Shown here piece after piece: positions 1 through 9,086 of a stretch of 36,442 nucleotides of DNA. Location of the stretch: contig JAGGDU010000092.1 in the NCBI GenBank assembly GCA_018457135.1, forward strand, positions 1 to 36,442, written 5' to 3'. How positions within the stretch are numbered: the stretch's first letter is position 1; every line of letters begins with the position of its first letter. Source of the DNA: Trichodesmium erythraeum GBRTRLIN201 (lineage in GTDB: Bacteria; Cyanobacteriota; Cyanobacteriia; Cyanobacteriales; Microcoleaceae). The position numbers were made by a program, and so were the translations under genes. A model generated the notes under the pieces. The model made no database searches. It saw only the letters and a program-made list of their open reading frames with translations, and was not told where the DNA came from.

Positions 1-293
1 ATTTTTCGGTTTCAACATCAGTCTGAGTTGTCGTTGCTAAAGTTTCATCTACTGACAGCTCTGAAGATTTTTCGGTTTCAACATCAGTCTGAGTTTCTGA
101 AGATTTTTCGGTTTCAACATCAGTCTGAGTTGTCGTTGCTAAAGTTTCATCTACTGACAGCTCTGAAGATTTTTCGGTTTCAACATCAGTCTGAATTTCT
201 GAAGATTTTTCAGTTTCAACATCAGTCTGAATTTCTGAAGATTTTTCAGTTTCAACATCAGTCTGAGTTGTAGTTGGCAAAGTTTCATCTACT
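1..293. repeat. Tandem 36-bp coding repeat nested in a 102-bp higher-order unit
   Basis: A 36-bp unit (plus strand: tctgaagatttttcggtttc then aacatcagtctgaatt) recurs with almost no base changes, even at third codon positions. A 33-bp linker (Leu-Ser-Val-Asp-Glu-Thr-Leu and so on) is interspersed, giving a 102-bp superunit seen starting near 27 and 129. All unit lengths are multiples of three, so the frame of the TPR gene is kept. The near identity suggests recent expansion. The array continues out of the window. Confidence 0.9.
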
Positions 294-1144
294 GATGTAC
301 CCTTACGTAAATAAGGATTTAACCACCTTTTCAGAAAGTTAGGAGCTGAATTTTCCGAAGTTTTTAATGCTTCTGGAGACTGTTGTTGCTTTTCCACATC
401 AGACTCAATTTCTTGAGATTTTTCCATCTCAATATTAGTCTGAGATGTTTGTATTAAAGTCTCTTCTAAGGCTACTTTTGAAGGTTTTTCCTCCTCTACA
501 TCAGACTCAATTCCTGAAGATTTTTGCATCTCAATGTTAGTCTGAGATGTTTGTGTTAAATTCTCCTCTAAAGCTACTTTTGGAGGTTTTTCTTCTTCCA
601 CATTAGTTTGAGGTGTTTGTGTCAAAGTCTCATTGGCAGATGATTCAGACTGAGGTTTAATCAATGTAGTAATATACTCTCGCCTTTTATTGGCTAAGTT
701 ATAACTAGGATTAATTGTTAGAGCTTGTGTGTAATCTGCAATAGCTTTTTCATAATCTGAAGTTGCCTCATATACAAAACCTCTATTGTAATAGCTATCA
801 GCATCATTAGGGTTCAGTCGAAGTGCTTCAGTTACATCAGTGAGTGCGTCCTGATAACGACCTATTTGAGAAAGAGCTATACCACGATTATTGTAGACAC
901 TGCTGTTATTAGGGTCAATTTTAATTGCTTCAGTGTAGTCAGAAATTGCACCCTGATAATCTTCCATTTGATGCTTGGCCACCCCTCGACTGTAGTAGAG
1001 TTCAGCATTACTGGATTTTATTTCTATTACTCTACTATAATCAGCAATTGCATCCTGATAATTTGCTAATTGATAATTCGCGATAGCCCGCTCATAAATA
1101 GCTATAATATCATTATCTTCTATGTTAGTTTTAGTATTTTCCAT
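1..1144 (-). CDS. TPR protein with C-terminal acidic repeat array (cut by the window edge)
   Basis: An open frame starts at the ATG whose first base is 1144 and is still open at base 1, so about 381 residues are visible and the C-terminus is missing. Residues about 12-150 form four tetratricopeptide repeats with the usual pattern (for example DYQGAISDYTEAIKIDPNN and NNRGIALSQIGRYQDAL), a fold for protein-protein contacts. After about residue 160 the sequence becomes Glu/Ser/Thr/Gln-rich and low in complexity. From about residue 285 it is an array of the 12-residue unit QTDVETEKSSEI, six copies before the edge, some separated by LSVDETLATTT. No signal peptide or membrane segment is visible. 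The partner and role are unknown. The plus-strand ORFs over the same bases are shadows; one repeats only because this gene repeats. Frame and TPR call are secure; function is not. Confidence 0.88.
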   Translation of the reverse strand, partial: MENTKTNIEDNDIIAIYERAIANYQLANYQDAIADYSRVIEIKSSNAELYYSRGVAKHQMEDYQGAISDYTEAIKIDPNNSSVYNNRGIALSQIGRYQDALTDVTEALRLNPNDADSYYNRGFVYEATSDYEKAIADYTQALTINPSYNLANKRREYITTLIKPQSESSANETLTQTPQTNVEEEKPPKVALEENLTQTSQTNIEMQKSSGIESDVEEEKPSKVALEETLIQTSQTNIEMEKSQEIESDVEKQQQSPEALKTSENSAPNFLKRWLNPYLRKGTSVDETLPTTTQTDVETEKSSEIQTDVETEKSSEIQTDVETEKSSELSVDETLATTTQTDVETEKSSETQTDVETEKSSELSVDETLATTTQTDVETEK

Positions 1145-1579
1145 TGTCTTTAGTATATTATATTATCTCTAAAATCTTCAATCTTTAAGCATTTTCAAAT
1201 GAGATGTAAAACAAGATTTGGTTATTTAACTAATAGTAAAAATCCAAACCAATTGTATTACCTGTTGCTTATTGTCTGAATGCTTTTTAGCTGAAAGCAC
1301 CAGGTCTTTTACGTAACTCAAATAAAATTGCTACACTATTATAATATATTCTTTTCCTATAGATTAATCCCATAGCAGAATTTGATATAAGAAAAATTCA
1401 TGTGTTAGTCAATAATGTACCTAAAGTTAGACTTATTTGATTATTTTGCGTATATAAAATTTAATATGAGTTTTTATACAGACAATAGTTATACTATCTT
1501 TAATACTAAAATACGGGAATTTAAATTATAGATAATTTCATACAAATTTAAATCTGAGATTACTGACATAGAAGTTAAA
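1145..1579. other. Intergenic, AT-rich, no gene seen
   Basis: This spacer lies between two minus-strand genes and should hold the promoter of the TPR gene and the 3' region of the bestrophin gene. I see only AT-rich sequence without a credible ORF, RNA gene or clear terminator. TATAAT-like strings occur near 1337-1346, but AT content makes them weak evidence. Confidence 0.5.
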
Positions 1580-2536
1580 TTAAAAAGGATGCTTTTCATA
1601 GTTAACCGGTTTACTCTTCCAATATCTAACGCAAGGTGTTAAGGTAATTAAGTCTTCAATATTATGGTGCATTGTAGTGCAAATAGAATCCAAGGGTAAA
1701 TCATTAGGATCATAGCCAAAAGGATTTTCTATTTCTAAGGCAATTTCTTCAATTCCCAATACAGTAAAACTGATTATAGCAACTACCAAGCCAGTCCAAA
1801 AATAAAATTGATTGACTATTTGAAACGGTAATAATAGACAGTAAATTAACAATAATTGTCTCAAATGAATTGAGTAAGCTAAAGGAATAGGTGTCTTTAA
1901 AATTCCCTCACAACTTGTTAAGGCTTCAACCATTTTATCTAATAGCTGAAACAGTGCAGTAAGTTGATATGGATTAACACAACCACGTTTATATTGATTC
2001 TGAAGATAATCACCTATTAAAAAAGCAATATGAATGGGAGGATGATTCATTTTTTTTATTTTTTCATACCACTTTTTAGGCATATATCCCTGTAATTCTA
2101 AATTGATTTTTTGACAGCGCAAATGTAATTTACTAGCTATAGCAAAAGCTACTAATAATCGAATTATTTCCTCTTTTTCCTCTCTATCTGCCTGATTGTT
2201 TTCTTCAACTGTTACCCAAATTTGCCGTGCAAAATTACGAACTATGTTAACAATATTTCCCCATAACTGTCGTCCTTGCCAGAATCTTTCATAAGCTGTA
2301 TTTGTTCGAAAAACTAATAGTAAACCTAATACTAAACTAGGAACAATACTATTTTTAATTGGCAAGGTAACAGGAAAATTGAGGTAGTAAAGTATAGAAA
2401 TAATAAAACCAAATAATCCGCAGAATATCACTCTGAAAATAATTGAGGGAATAACAGAATATTGCATTTGAAAAATAACTGTTAACCATTCTCGCTTTTC
2501 TCTATATAAATTAGATTGAACCTTGTTTGTAGACAT
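1580..2536 (-). CDS. Bestrophin-family anion channel
   Basis: The 318-residue protein has the family signature of prokaryotic bestrophins (UPF0187/YneE type): SVIPSIIFRV near the N-terminus, LVFRTNTAYERFWQGRQLWG around residues 75-94, the SCEGILKTPIPLAYSIHLRQ segment around 205-225, and the C-terminal GIEEIALEIENPFGYDPNDL block. Hydrophobic helices at about 28-52, 60-76, 225-245 and 248-268 fit the pentameric channel fold, in the plasma or thylakoid membrane. Bestrophins conduct chloride and other anions; bicarbonate transport is discussed for photosynthetic organisms but cannot be read from this sequence. The length is normal for bacteria. The ATG start is preceded by AT-rich sequence with no strong Shine-Dalgarno. 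The gene appears to stand alone. Confidence 0.93.
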   Translation of the reverse strand: MSTNKVQSNLYREKREWLTVIFQMQYSVIPSIIFRVIFCGLFGFIISILYYLNFPVTLPIKNSIVPSLVLGLLLVFRTNTAYERFWQGRQLWGNIVNIVRNFARQIWVTVEENNQADREEKEEIIRLLVAFAIASKLHLRCQKINLELQGYMPKKWYEKIKKMNHPPIHIAFLIGDYLQNQYKRGCVNPYQLTALFQLLDKMVEALTSCEGILKTPIPLAYSIHLRQLLLIYCLLLPFQIVNQFYFWTGLVVAIISFTVLGIEEIALEIENPFGYDPNDLPLDSICTTMHHNIEDLITLTPCVRYWKSKPVNYEKHPF

Positions 2537-2871
2537 ATTAGTTTAGCCAAATTAGACAAAATCAGATTAGTCTATACATTCATAGAAACCTATAGCTAAA
2601 ATCAAAATTCAGAAGTTAAATTCGCAGCATGGGCTAGACTTGAGGAATGGGAAAATTTCTTAATAGTAATAGCCTCTTCTCTAAATTAATTAGACTATCC
2701 TTTTTATAAAAGATAAAGGTGAATATAAAAAAGGATAATTTTTGAGAAAAATTTAAAGGATAGTGAAGTAAAGTTTAATACTAATCTCTATTGCGTTAAC
2801 TCCAAAACTGATCAAACTTTTTACCTCATCAACTTCCAAACCAGTGTCATACCACTGTGTTTTAAATAAAA
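2537..2871. other. Intergenic with one long AT-rich hairpin
   Basis: No gene is visible. The one notable item is the inverted repeat at 2696-2737, described separately. The rest should contain the bestrophin promoter. Confidence 0.5.
2696..2737 (-). terminator. Inverted repeat, possible terminator downstream of the ubiD pseudogene
   Basis: The arms TATCCTTTTTATA (2696-2708) and TATAAAAAAGGATA (2724-2737) are complementary apart from one extra A and enclose 15 bases. The hairpin lies about 135 bases beyond the stop of the ubiD pseudogene, in the direction of its transcription. The stem is AT-rich and is not followed by a pure U tract on that strand, so terminator function is only a guess. Confidence 0.3.
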
Positions 2872-4374
2872 TTACCGAAAATCATACCCAAACAAATTGG
2901 GGTCAACCTGCCCTAACTGCAAATTCTCAAACCCATATTCTTCCCAACGTTTATCCACCATTGCCGATATATTTGGGTCAGACTCCAAAGCGGCACCCCA
3001 CTCATGGTAAGTCTCGGGGGGAATTTTTGTGGTCGCATCTATTCCCATCCGACAACCCAAGCCAATTTTCTCACTGGCAACATCTAAACTATGGAAAGGT
3101 GTATTCGGCAAAATAAACACATCTCTAGAAGGATCAACCTTAGAGCTAGTTGCCCAGACTACTTGACGCGGGTCGCGAATATTGATCTTTTCATCTACTA
3201 CAATAACAAATTGTGTATAAGTAAACTGTGGCAAAGCACTCCAAAAAGCTAAAGCAGCTCGCCTTGCCTGAGCTGGATATGCTTTCTTGGTAGAGAGGAC
3301 TGTAGCTTTGTAACTGAGGGCTTCCATTGATAGGAAAAAATCTACAATTTCTGAAACTTGCTGCCTCAGGATAGGAGTATAGATCCGGAGCGATCGCTAT
3401 AATTGCCTCTTATGAAGGAGGTCTGCCACTAAAAGTCGTTAGATAAACTGGGTCTTTCCGATGAGTTATACAGTGAAATCTAATCATTGGAGAATCTTCC
3501 ATCCGACAATAATAACCCATATGCTCGCCCAAGGGGCCATCCGGCAATACTTCCCCAGGAGTAATAGTACCTTCTAGAACAAATTCTGAATCTACAGGTA
3601 CTTCCAAGTCTAGAGTTTTACATTTGTTTAACTGCACACCTGAACCACCATAAAGTCCGGCAAATAACCATTCAGATAAATCTACCGGAATTGGAGTAGC
3701 ACCAGCCATAATAATTAATGGGTCTACTTCCAGGGCCATGGCAATTTCCAACTCTTTCCCATTTTCTGCTGCCTCCCTCAAATGTCGCGCTCTACCACGG
3801 ACTGATAACCAATGCATACTCATAGTATTACGAGACTGTAACTGCAGCCGATAAACTCCCACATTAGGAGTACCTGTTTCACAGTCTTTTGAATTACCAA
3901 ACCAAGAGTAATAATTTTACCTGCATCTCCTGGATAGGGGCGAATTATGGGAATTTTGTTTAAGTCAAGGGCATCTCCTTGAATAACTACTTGTTGACAA
4001 GGAGGGAAAAAGTCGCGCCCTGGTTTTGCTTTGACTACATCAAATAGAACTTTACCAAATTCTACTGCTTGAGAAATCTTTTTTGGTGGTTTAGGTTGTT
4101 GCAGCATTCCCAGTTTTTTACCCAAGGTTTCCAACTCCTGGGGTTTTTCGATATTCATTGCCCAGCAGACTCGTTCTTCGGTCCCTAAAAGATTTATTGC
4201 TATGGAGTGCTCAGACCCTTTAACATTTTCAAATAGAAGAGCAGGGCCACCATTTTGTAGCATCTGGTTACAAATTTCTGCTATTTCTAGGTCAGGGTCA
4301 ACTAAGGCTTTAATTCAGCATAGTTGTCCTCGGTCTTCTAAAATTTTTAGGAATCCTCTTAAATCACGGGCCAT
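2872..4374 (-). pseudogene. ubiD: UbiD-family (4-hydroxy-3-polyprenylbenzoate) decarboxylase, inactivated
   Basis: Joining the pieces gives about 501 codons, the normal length of cyanobacterial UbiD-like decarboxylases, which use prenylated FMN to decarboxylate aromatic acids (in cyanobacteria thought to serve plastoquinone synthesis). The gene starts MARDLRGFLKILEDRGQL at 4374 and ends DPNLFGYDFR at 2872. Four lesions are visible. Codon 20 is TGA (4315-4317) where CGA (Arg) is expected. One base is missing near 3886-3890, in the string that should read Asp-Cys-Glu-Thr-Gly. An in-frame TAA (3410-3412) sits where Glu is expected after SGRPP. A second frameshift lies near 3384-3390, before IYTPILRQQVSEIVDFF. 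The pieces still match well (SVRGRARHLREAAE, GLYGGSGVQL, ARRAALAFWSALPQFTYTQF), so decay looks recent. Some conserved positions have also changed, such as PETYHEWG where PETDHEWG is usual. Confidence 0.88.
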
Positions 4375-4546
4375 AATTATTTTGGTTAAATATTATCTTA
4401 CACTATGAATTTATAGAATTTTGGGTGAGAGGGTTTAGATTAAATATAATGACCAAAATATTTTGGTTATGGAGAGAAAAATTGTTTCCAGACCTAGTAC
4501 ATACCGCAAATCTAGTTTTTCTTTTTTTGCTTTTTCCTTCTTTTTT

Positions 4547-5956
4547 ATGAAATGTCCCACTTGTGGTTCTACATCTTTACGCAAAAATGGTCGTCCCAAT
4601 AATCGTCAACGTTATCGCTGCAAAGATTGTGGTCGGCAGTTTATGGTACAGTCACCTACGTCAAATATAGAGCAGAAAATTTCTGTTAATCCATCTGAGT
4701 CTAAAGCCTTAGCTGAAGCTCCAAAATCGGGAATGGCAATTTTATTATTAGATGTTGAAAATTTAAAAATTGATGTTAATACGGAGCAATTTTTAGCGAA
4801 TATTTCTGAATATTCTTTACAAGTTAAGATTGCTTTTGGTAATTGGAAAAGTTCTGCTTTGAGCAAATGTGATGGAGAACTTTTTAACCGTGGATATCAA
4901 CTTATTCATGTTCCTGAAGGTAAGAATAGTGCTGATGCTCAAATGATGTCTATGGGGGCAGCTATTGGTAGGCAATATTCTGATGCTAAAGCTGTTTTTG
5001 TTTGTTCTTCGGATTGGTTATTGACTCACCTTTGTAATAGTTTACAAAATCAAGGTTTGGTTGTTTATCGGGTGAAAAGAAAGCCAGATAATATTCTAAG
5101 TATAGAAAATCGGAATACTTTGGAGGTGAGGCATTATTCCTTAAAAATGACAACAGAAATTCCACAATTTGAAGATTTTGTGGATAAAATTCAGGGGTTG
5201 TTGCAATTGGCAAATGAGTCGATTAGTCAGCGCAAATCTGAATTATCTATTATTGCTAGTTTATTAGAAAAGCGATGTGAAATTTCTCTAGATAGACAAT
5301 CTAAACAAAGTTTATCCGAGGTTTTTTATGAAGAACTGGAGATTGGAGAAACTAAAAGTTTAACGACAGAATTGGTTGAAAAAAAGTCAACTATTCAGTC
5401 AAATACAGTTGATTTACCTGAGATTAATTCTCGAGCAGAGTTTGAGGAAGAATTGATCAAAATTATCTCTAATATTCCAGTAAATAAAAATCAAGTTTTT
5501 GTAGATATGAAGTTGGTCAATGAAAAATTTATGGCAATATTTGGCGAGGATATAAAACAGATATTAGAGAACTTAAAAATTAATAGTGATCTGGATAATT
5601 TTTTCAAATTTTCTCCAAGATTTAGAGTGAAAAAAAAAACCAAATCTAAAGAATATCAAGTGGCGATCGCTGCTCAAAACATAAATACTGTAAATTCACA
5701 GATAATTAGATCTCCAGAACAATTGGAAAAAGCCCTGGTGAATATTATTAAAGTTTTAACTGTTCATGAGCCTTATGGCTATATTCTCATTTCTAATGTT
5801 GGTACAGAATTTCAAAAACAATATAATTCTTCTATCACTACAATCCTAAAACAGTTAAAATTAAGTGGTAGATTTATAGAATTTTTAAAATCTTCTAATT
5901 GCTTTAATATCAAAAAAGTTTCTAACATGTATCAAGTGGCAATTGCGAATAATTAA
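4547..5956 (+). CDS. Zinc-ribbon/NYN-domain protein with two C-terminal LOTUS-like domains
   Basis: This is a probable RNA-binding or RNA-cleaving protein. From the ATG at 4547 it has 469 residues. Residues 1-35 form a zinc ribbon (Cys3, 6, 25, 28) of the type found at the N-terminus of IS1-family InsA and related proteins (KNGRPNNRQRYRCKDCGRQF). Residues about 63-185 form a NYN (PIN-like) nuclease domain with acidic residues in typical places: LLLDVEN (Asp69), NSADAQM (Asp130) and CSSDWLL (Asp156). Two related segments at about 330-410 and 415-469 look like OST-HTH/LOTUS modules (EFEEELIKII, and EQLEKALVNIIKVL). The frame also opens upstream from a TTG at 4463 and an ATG at 4469, but those extra residues are Ser/Phe-rich and unlike the family, so I start at the zinc ribbon. 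No good Shine-Dalgarno is seen for any start. Confidence 0.82.
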   Translation: MKCPTCGSTSLRKNGRPNNRQRYRCKDCGRQFMVQSPTSNIEQKISVNPSESKALAEAPKSGMAILLLDVENLKIDVNTEQFLANISEYSLQVKIAFGNWKSSALSKCDGELFNRGYQLIHVPEGKNSADAQMMSMGAAIGRQYSDAKAVFVCSSDWLLTHLCNSLQNQGLVVYRVKRKPDNILSIENRNTLEVRHYSLKMTTEIPQFEDFVDKIQGLLQLANESISQRKSELSIIASLLEKRCEISLDRQSKQSLSEVFYEELEIGETKSLTTELVEKKSTIQSNTVDLPEINSRAEFEEELIKIISNIPVNKNQVFVDMKLVNEKFMAIFGEDIKQILENLKINSDLDNFFKFSPRFRVKKKTKSKEYQVAIAAQNINTVNSQIIRSPEQLEKALVNIIKVLTVHEPYGYILISNVGTEFQKQYNSSITTILKQLKLSGRFIEFLKSSNCFNIKKVSNMYQVAIANN

Positions 5957-6064
5957 TAACTAAAAATTTACAAAAAATCGAAGAATATCACATCAGTTTG
6001 GGATAATTTAGATTTATAAATAATTTAGGATACTTACCTATAGAGCATAAAAAAAATATTACAG

Positions 6065-6970
6065 ATGAATATGAATTATCAATATACTTTAGGAGGGGAA
6101 TTTTCGCGGTCGGGAGTGGGTTTACATAGTGGTATAAAATCTCATGTTAAAATTATGTCTGCTCCTCAAAATACAGGCAGATATTTTGTTAGAATTGACT
6201 TACCTAATTATCCAGTAATTCCAGCTATAGTTTCTTCTGTTATTTCTACTACTCTCTCTACAGAACTAGGTACTAGAGATATTCGTATCCGTACTGTAGA
6301 ACATCTATTAGCTGCTTTGGCAGGAATGGGTATAGATAATGCTCGAATAGAAATTGATAGCCCTGAAATTCCCTTGTTAGATGGTTCAGCTAAAGTCTGG
6401 ACAGAGGCGATCGCTTCTATAGGATTAGTAAAAGCAAAGGGGGTAGATGAGGAGGTTGGGAAATGGAGAGATGAAACTATAGAAATTAATAATACTCACC
6501 TCCAACAACTCAAAGCCCATAAACTACCTGTGATTTCTCAACCAGTCTGGATATATCAGGGGGATAGTTTTGTTGCTGCTTTACCGAGTCTTGAAACTCG
6601 CTTTACTTATGGGATAGATTTTGATTTACCAGCGATCGGTAATCAATGGTATAGTTGGTCTCCACAAACAGAAAGTTTCACTGATTCTATTGCCCCGGCT
6701 CGGACATTTGGTTTATCATATCAGATTGACCAATTGCGAGAAGCTGGTTTGATCAAAGGTGGTAGTTTAGATAATGCTCTAGTTTGTAGTGAAACTGGAT
6801 GGTTAAATCCACCCTTAAGATTTACAAATGAACCAGTGCGTCATAAAATTTTAGATTTAATTGGAGATTTGAGTTTACTGGGAAGTTTTCCTCAGGCTCA
6901 TTATTTTGCTTACAAAGCTAGTCATAAGTTGCATATCCAGTTAGCTCAAAAAATTTTAGAGTTAAACTAA
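6065..6970 (+). CDS. lpxC: UDP-3-O-acyl-N-acetylglucosamine deacetylase
   Basis: LpxC is the zinc-dependent deacetylase for the first committed step of lipid A synthesis, acting in the cytosol on UDP-3-O-acyl-GlcNAc. The 301-residue length fits. The catalytic pattern is complete: [13 protein letters not shown] with Glu79 and zinc ligand His80, the zinc ligands in HKILDLIGD (His260, Asp264), and the general-acid His in ASHKLH (His287). The N-terminal HSG and the [12 protein letters not shown] loop are also typical. Start codons are possible at 6065 and 6071. The gene opens a plus-strand block with fabZ and lpxA, but the 274-bp spacer before fabZ means the two may have separate promoters. Confidence 0.97.
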   Translation: MNMNYQYTLGGEFSRSGVGLHSGIKSHVKIMSAPQNTGRYFVRIDLPNYPVIPAIVSSVISTTLSTELGTRDIRIRTVEHLLAALAGMGIDNARIEIDSPEIPLLDGSAKVWTEAIASIGLVKAKGVDEEVGKWRDETIEINNTHLQQLKAHKLPVISQPVWIYQGDSFVAALPSLETRFTYGIDFDLPAIGNQWYSWSPQTESFTDSIAPARTFGLSYQIDQLREAGLIKGGSLDNALVCSETGWLNPPLRFTNEPVRHKILDLIGDLSLLGSFPQAHYFAYKASHKLHIQLAQKILELN

Positions 6971-7244
6971 TTGCACAAAATTACTTTAATCTTAGAAGAG
7001 TATCAAGATTGATATGTAGCAATCAAAAAATAATTTGTGAAAAAAACCATGGGGGTTTGCAAACCAAACCTAAGTATAATAATATATTACAAAATCAATG
7101 AGGATAGCTATAATTAATCAAAACTATAACGTCTTAGTTTGGATAGTTTTTAAAACTTTTATGTTCGTAAGTCTTCTAAAAATTAATGTTATGATTACTT
7201 TTTACTCATGGTAAGATAAAAGCCTCCAATCAATAACTATACAA

Positions 7245-7769
7245 ATGTCAACTTCTAAAGAAACTACAAGTAATTCGATAGATACTAAAGAAAATTCTCA
7301 GACTCAAAAAAATCAAGAGGCTCCAACTACTGGAGCAAATATTCTGACTATTGAAGAGATTCACAAAATATTACCACACCGATACCCCTTTGCTTTAGTA
7401 GACCGGATCATAGAATATGTACCAGGAGAAAAAGCAGTTGGTATTAAAAATGTGACCTTTAATGAACCCCATTTTCAAGGACATTTTCCCGGAAGACCAA
7501 TTATGCCAGGGGTATTAATCATAGAAGCATTGGCTCAAGTCGGAGGTATAATATCTGCTCAAATGCCCAATATTAAAGAAGGATTATTTGTATTTGCAGC
7601 TATGGATAAGGTAAAATTCCGCCGTCCAGTATTACCAGGAGACCAGCTAATATTAACAACAGAATTACTCTCCTTTAAAAGTAATAAGTTTGCCAAAATG
7701 CGAGGTGTTGCAGAAGTGGATGGTCAAAAAGCTGCAGAAGGGGACTTGATGTTTTCAATGATGGATTAA
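7245..7769 (+). CDS. fabZ: 3-hydroxyacyl-[acyl-carrier-protein] dehydratase
   Basis: FabZ dehydrates beta-hydroxyacyl-ACP in fatty acid elongation and competes with LpxA for the same substrate, so its place in a lipid A block is classical. The hot-dog fold signature is clear: [14 protein letters not shown], then [20 protein letters not shown] with the catalytic His80 and Glu94. The protein has 174 residues, about 25 more than the E. coli enzyme. The extra part is a polar, Ser/Thr/Gln/Asn-rich N-terminal tail (residues 1-32), common in cyanobacterial FabZ and probably disordered. An alternative shorter start is not needed. lpxA follows after three bases, so the two are surely co-transcribed. 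Confidence 0.96.
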   Translation: MSTSKETTSNSIDTKENSQTQKNQEAPTTGANILTIEEIHKILPHRYPFALVDRIIEYVPGEKAVGIKNVTFNEPHFQGHFPGRPIMPGVLIIEALAQVGGIISAQMPNIKEGLFVFAAMDKVKFRRPVLPGDQLILTTELLSFKSNKFAKMRGVAEVDGQKAAEGDLMFSMMD

Positions 7770-7772
7770 AAT

Positions 7773-8600
7773 ATGCCTACTCTAATTCACTCAACAGCCG
7801 TTATAGCTGAAAGTGCCGAACTACATCCCACTGTACAGGTGGGTCCTTATGCTGTAATAGGAGAAAAGGTTAAGGTAGGGGCAGGGACTACTATTGGCGC
7901 TAATGTTGTGATTGAAGGGCCAACAGAAATTGGCTCTGGTAATCGAATTTTTCCTGGGGCAGCTATTGGTCTAGAACCACAAGATTTAAAATATGCGGGC
8001 GCTCCTAGTAGAGTTAAAATTGGGGACAATAACCAAATTAGGGAATTCGTTACTGTTAACCGTGCTACTTATGCTGGTGAGAGTACTATAATTGGTAATG
8101 GCAATTTGCTGATGGCTTATGTTCATGTGGCGCACAATTGTATTGTTGAAGATTCTGTGGTGATAGCTAATGCTGTATCTTTAGCAGGTCATGTCAAAAT
8201 TGAGTCTAAGGCTGTAATTGGTGGGGTTTTGGGTATCCATCAGTTTGTTCATGTTGGCAAAATGGCAATGGTGGGTGGCATGGGCAAGGTAGTTAGAGAT
8301 GTCCCACCTTTTATGTTGGTGGAAGGGAATCCTTGTTTGGTGCGATCGCTTAATTTAGTTGGATTAAAGCGTGCTGGTGTGACCAGTGCAGATTTAGCAA
8401 TTTTGAAAAAGGCTTTTCGGATTTTCTATCGTGAAGATAAACTTTTTAGTGAAGCTTTAAATGAATTACAATTACTCTCAGAAAATAAGTATGCTCAAGA
8501 ATTACATCAGTTTTTAAGTATGTCTCTGGGGTCTGAACGTCGTGGACCGATGCCGGGAAAAAGGTCGAAGGGATCAAGGTTAGAAGGGTTTAATAATTAA
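7773..8600 (+). CDS. lpxA: UDP-N-acetylglucosamine O-acyltransferase
   Basis: LpxA moves the hydroxyacyl chain from ACP to UDP-GlcNAc, the first step of lipid A synthesis, as a cytosolic trimer. The 275-residue protein shows left-handed beta-helix hexapeptide repeats over residues 1-190 (VGPYAVIGEKVKVGAGTTIG) and a helical C-terminal domain. The catalytic His is His121 in the strongly conserved HVAHNC. GLEPQDLKY and GLKRAG segments also match the family. The C-terminus carries a short basic extension (PGKRSKGSR). It starts three bases after fabZ stops. A HIP1 site lies inside at about 8342. Confidence 0.97.
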   Translation: MPTLIHSTAVIAESAELHPTVQVGPYAVIGEKVKVGAGTTIGANVVIEGPTEIGSGNRIFPGAAIGLEPQDLKYAGAPSRVKIGDNNQIREFVTVNRATYAGESTIIGNGNLLMAYVHVAHNCIVEDSVVIANAVSLAGHVKIESKAVIGGVLGIHQFVHVGKMAMVGGMGKVVRDVPPFMLVEGNPCLVRSLNLVGLKRAGVTSADLAILKKAFRIFYREDKLFSEALNELQLLSENKYAQELHQFLSMSLGSERRGPMPGKRSKGSRLEGFNN

Positions 8601-9086
8601 TATATAGCAATCCTATTTGATTTGTGGTTCAAATCTTAGGGCTTCTTGGGAATAGGTTTGGACACAATGGGCAAAGGTTAAGTAAATATTTGAGGACTAT
8701 TTTGTCATAAAATGAATTATGTGACGAAATAGTCAGGTCATAGAATTTGTCATAAATTATTGGGGTGAATTTAGTCAGAATATGTCAAAAAAAACGGTGG
8801 TAATTATGGACTAATCTCCAATGAGGAAAAACCGGATGAGTTATTGAATGAATGGATAGTGTTTTTAGGTAAATCCTGTTTAAGCAGAAAGCTTAAGTAT
8901 AAATTCACAGACAGAGAAGTTTATTTCTATCTTTATGATTGAAAATCAAAGCATTCTGCAATTTTTTTAGGCTTACCCGAAAGTTTTAGTTTTCTCTGCT
9001 TTTGTAATATTCTCTGTACAGGTCTTTATCTTTCGGGCTATGAGTCTAGAAAATTTAAAGTTACTGAGTTTCTTGTATCAAATAAA
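8601..9086. other. Intergenic; possible decayed small ORF and one inverted repeat
   Basis: No intact gene is seen. An open stretch at about 8773-8940 could read SEYVKKNGGNYGLISNEEKP... to a TGA at 8938-8940, but the ATG at 8782 is out of frame with it by one base at a run of eight A (8786-8794 area), so it may be a frameshifted small gene or chance. The arms CCCGAAAG (8976-8983) and CTTTCGGG (9030-9037) are exact complements 46 bases apart, just upstream of the next gene. Confidence 0.4.

Noticed and set aside
28-273. 81-codon plus-strand ORF with repeats
   Set aside because: It is the antisense shadow of the repeat array in the minus-strand TPR gene; the TPR motifs and codon pattern are on the other strand.
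1-293. CRISPR-like array
   Set aside because: The units are head-to-tail multiples of three bases without unique spacers and lie in an open reading frame.
4463-4546. Upstream TTG start of the NYN protein
   Set aside because: The added residues are low-complexity Ser/Phe and precede a zinc ribbon that normally forms the N-terminus.
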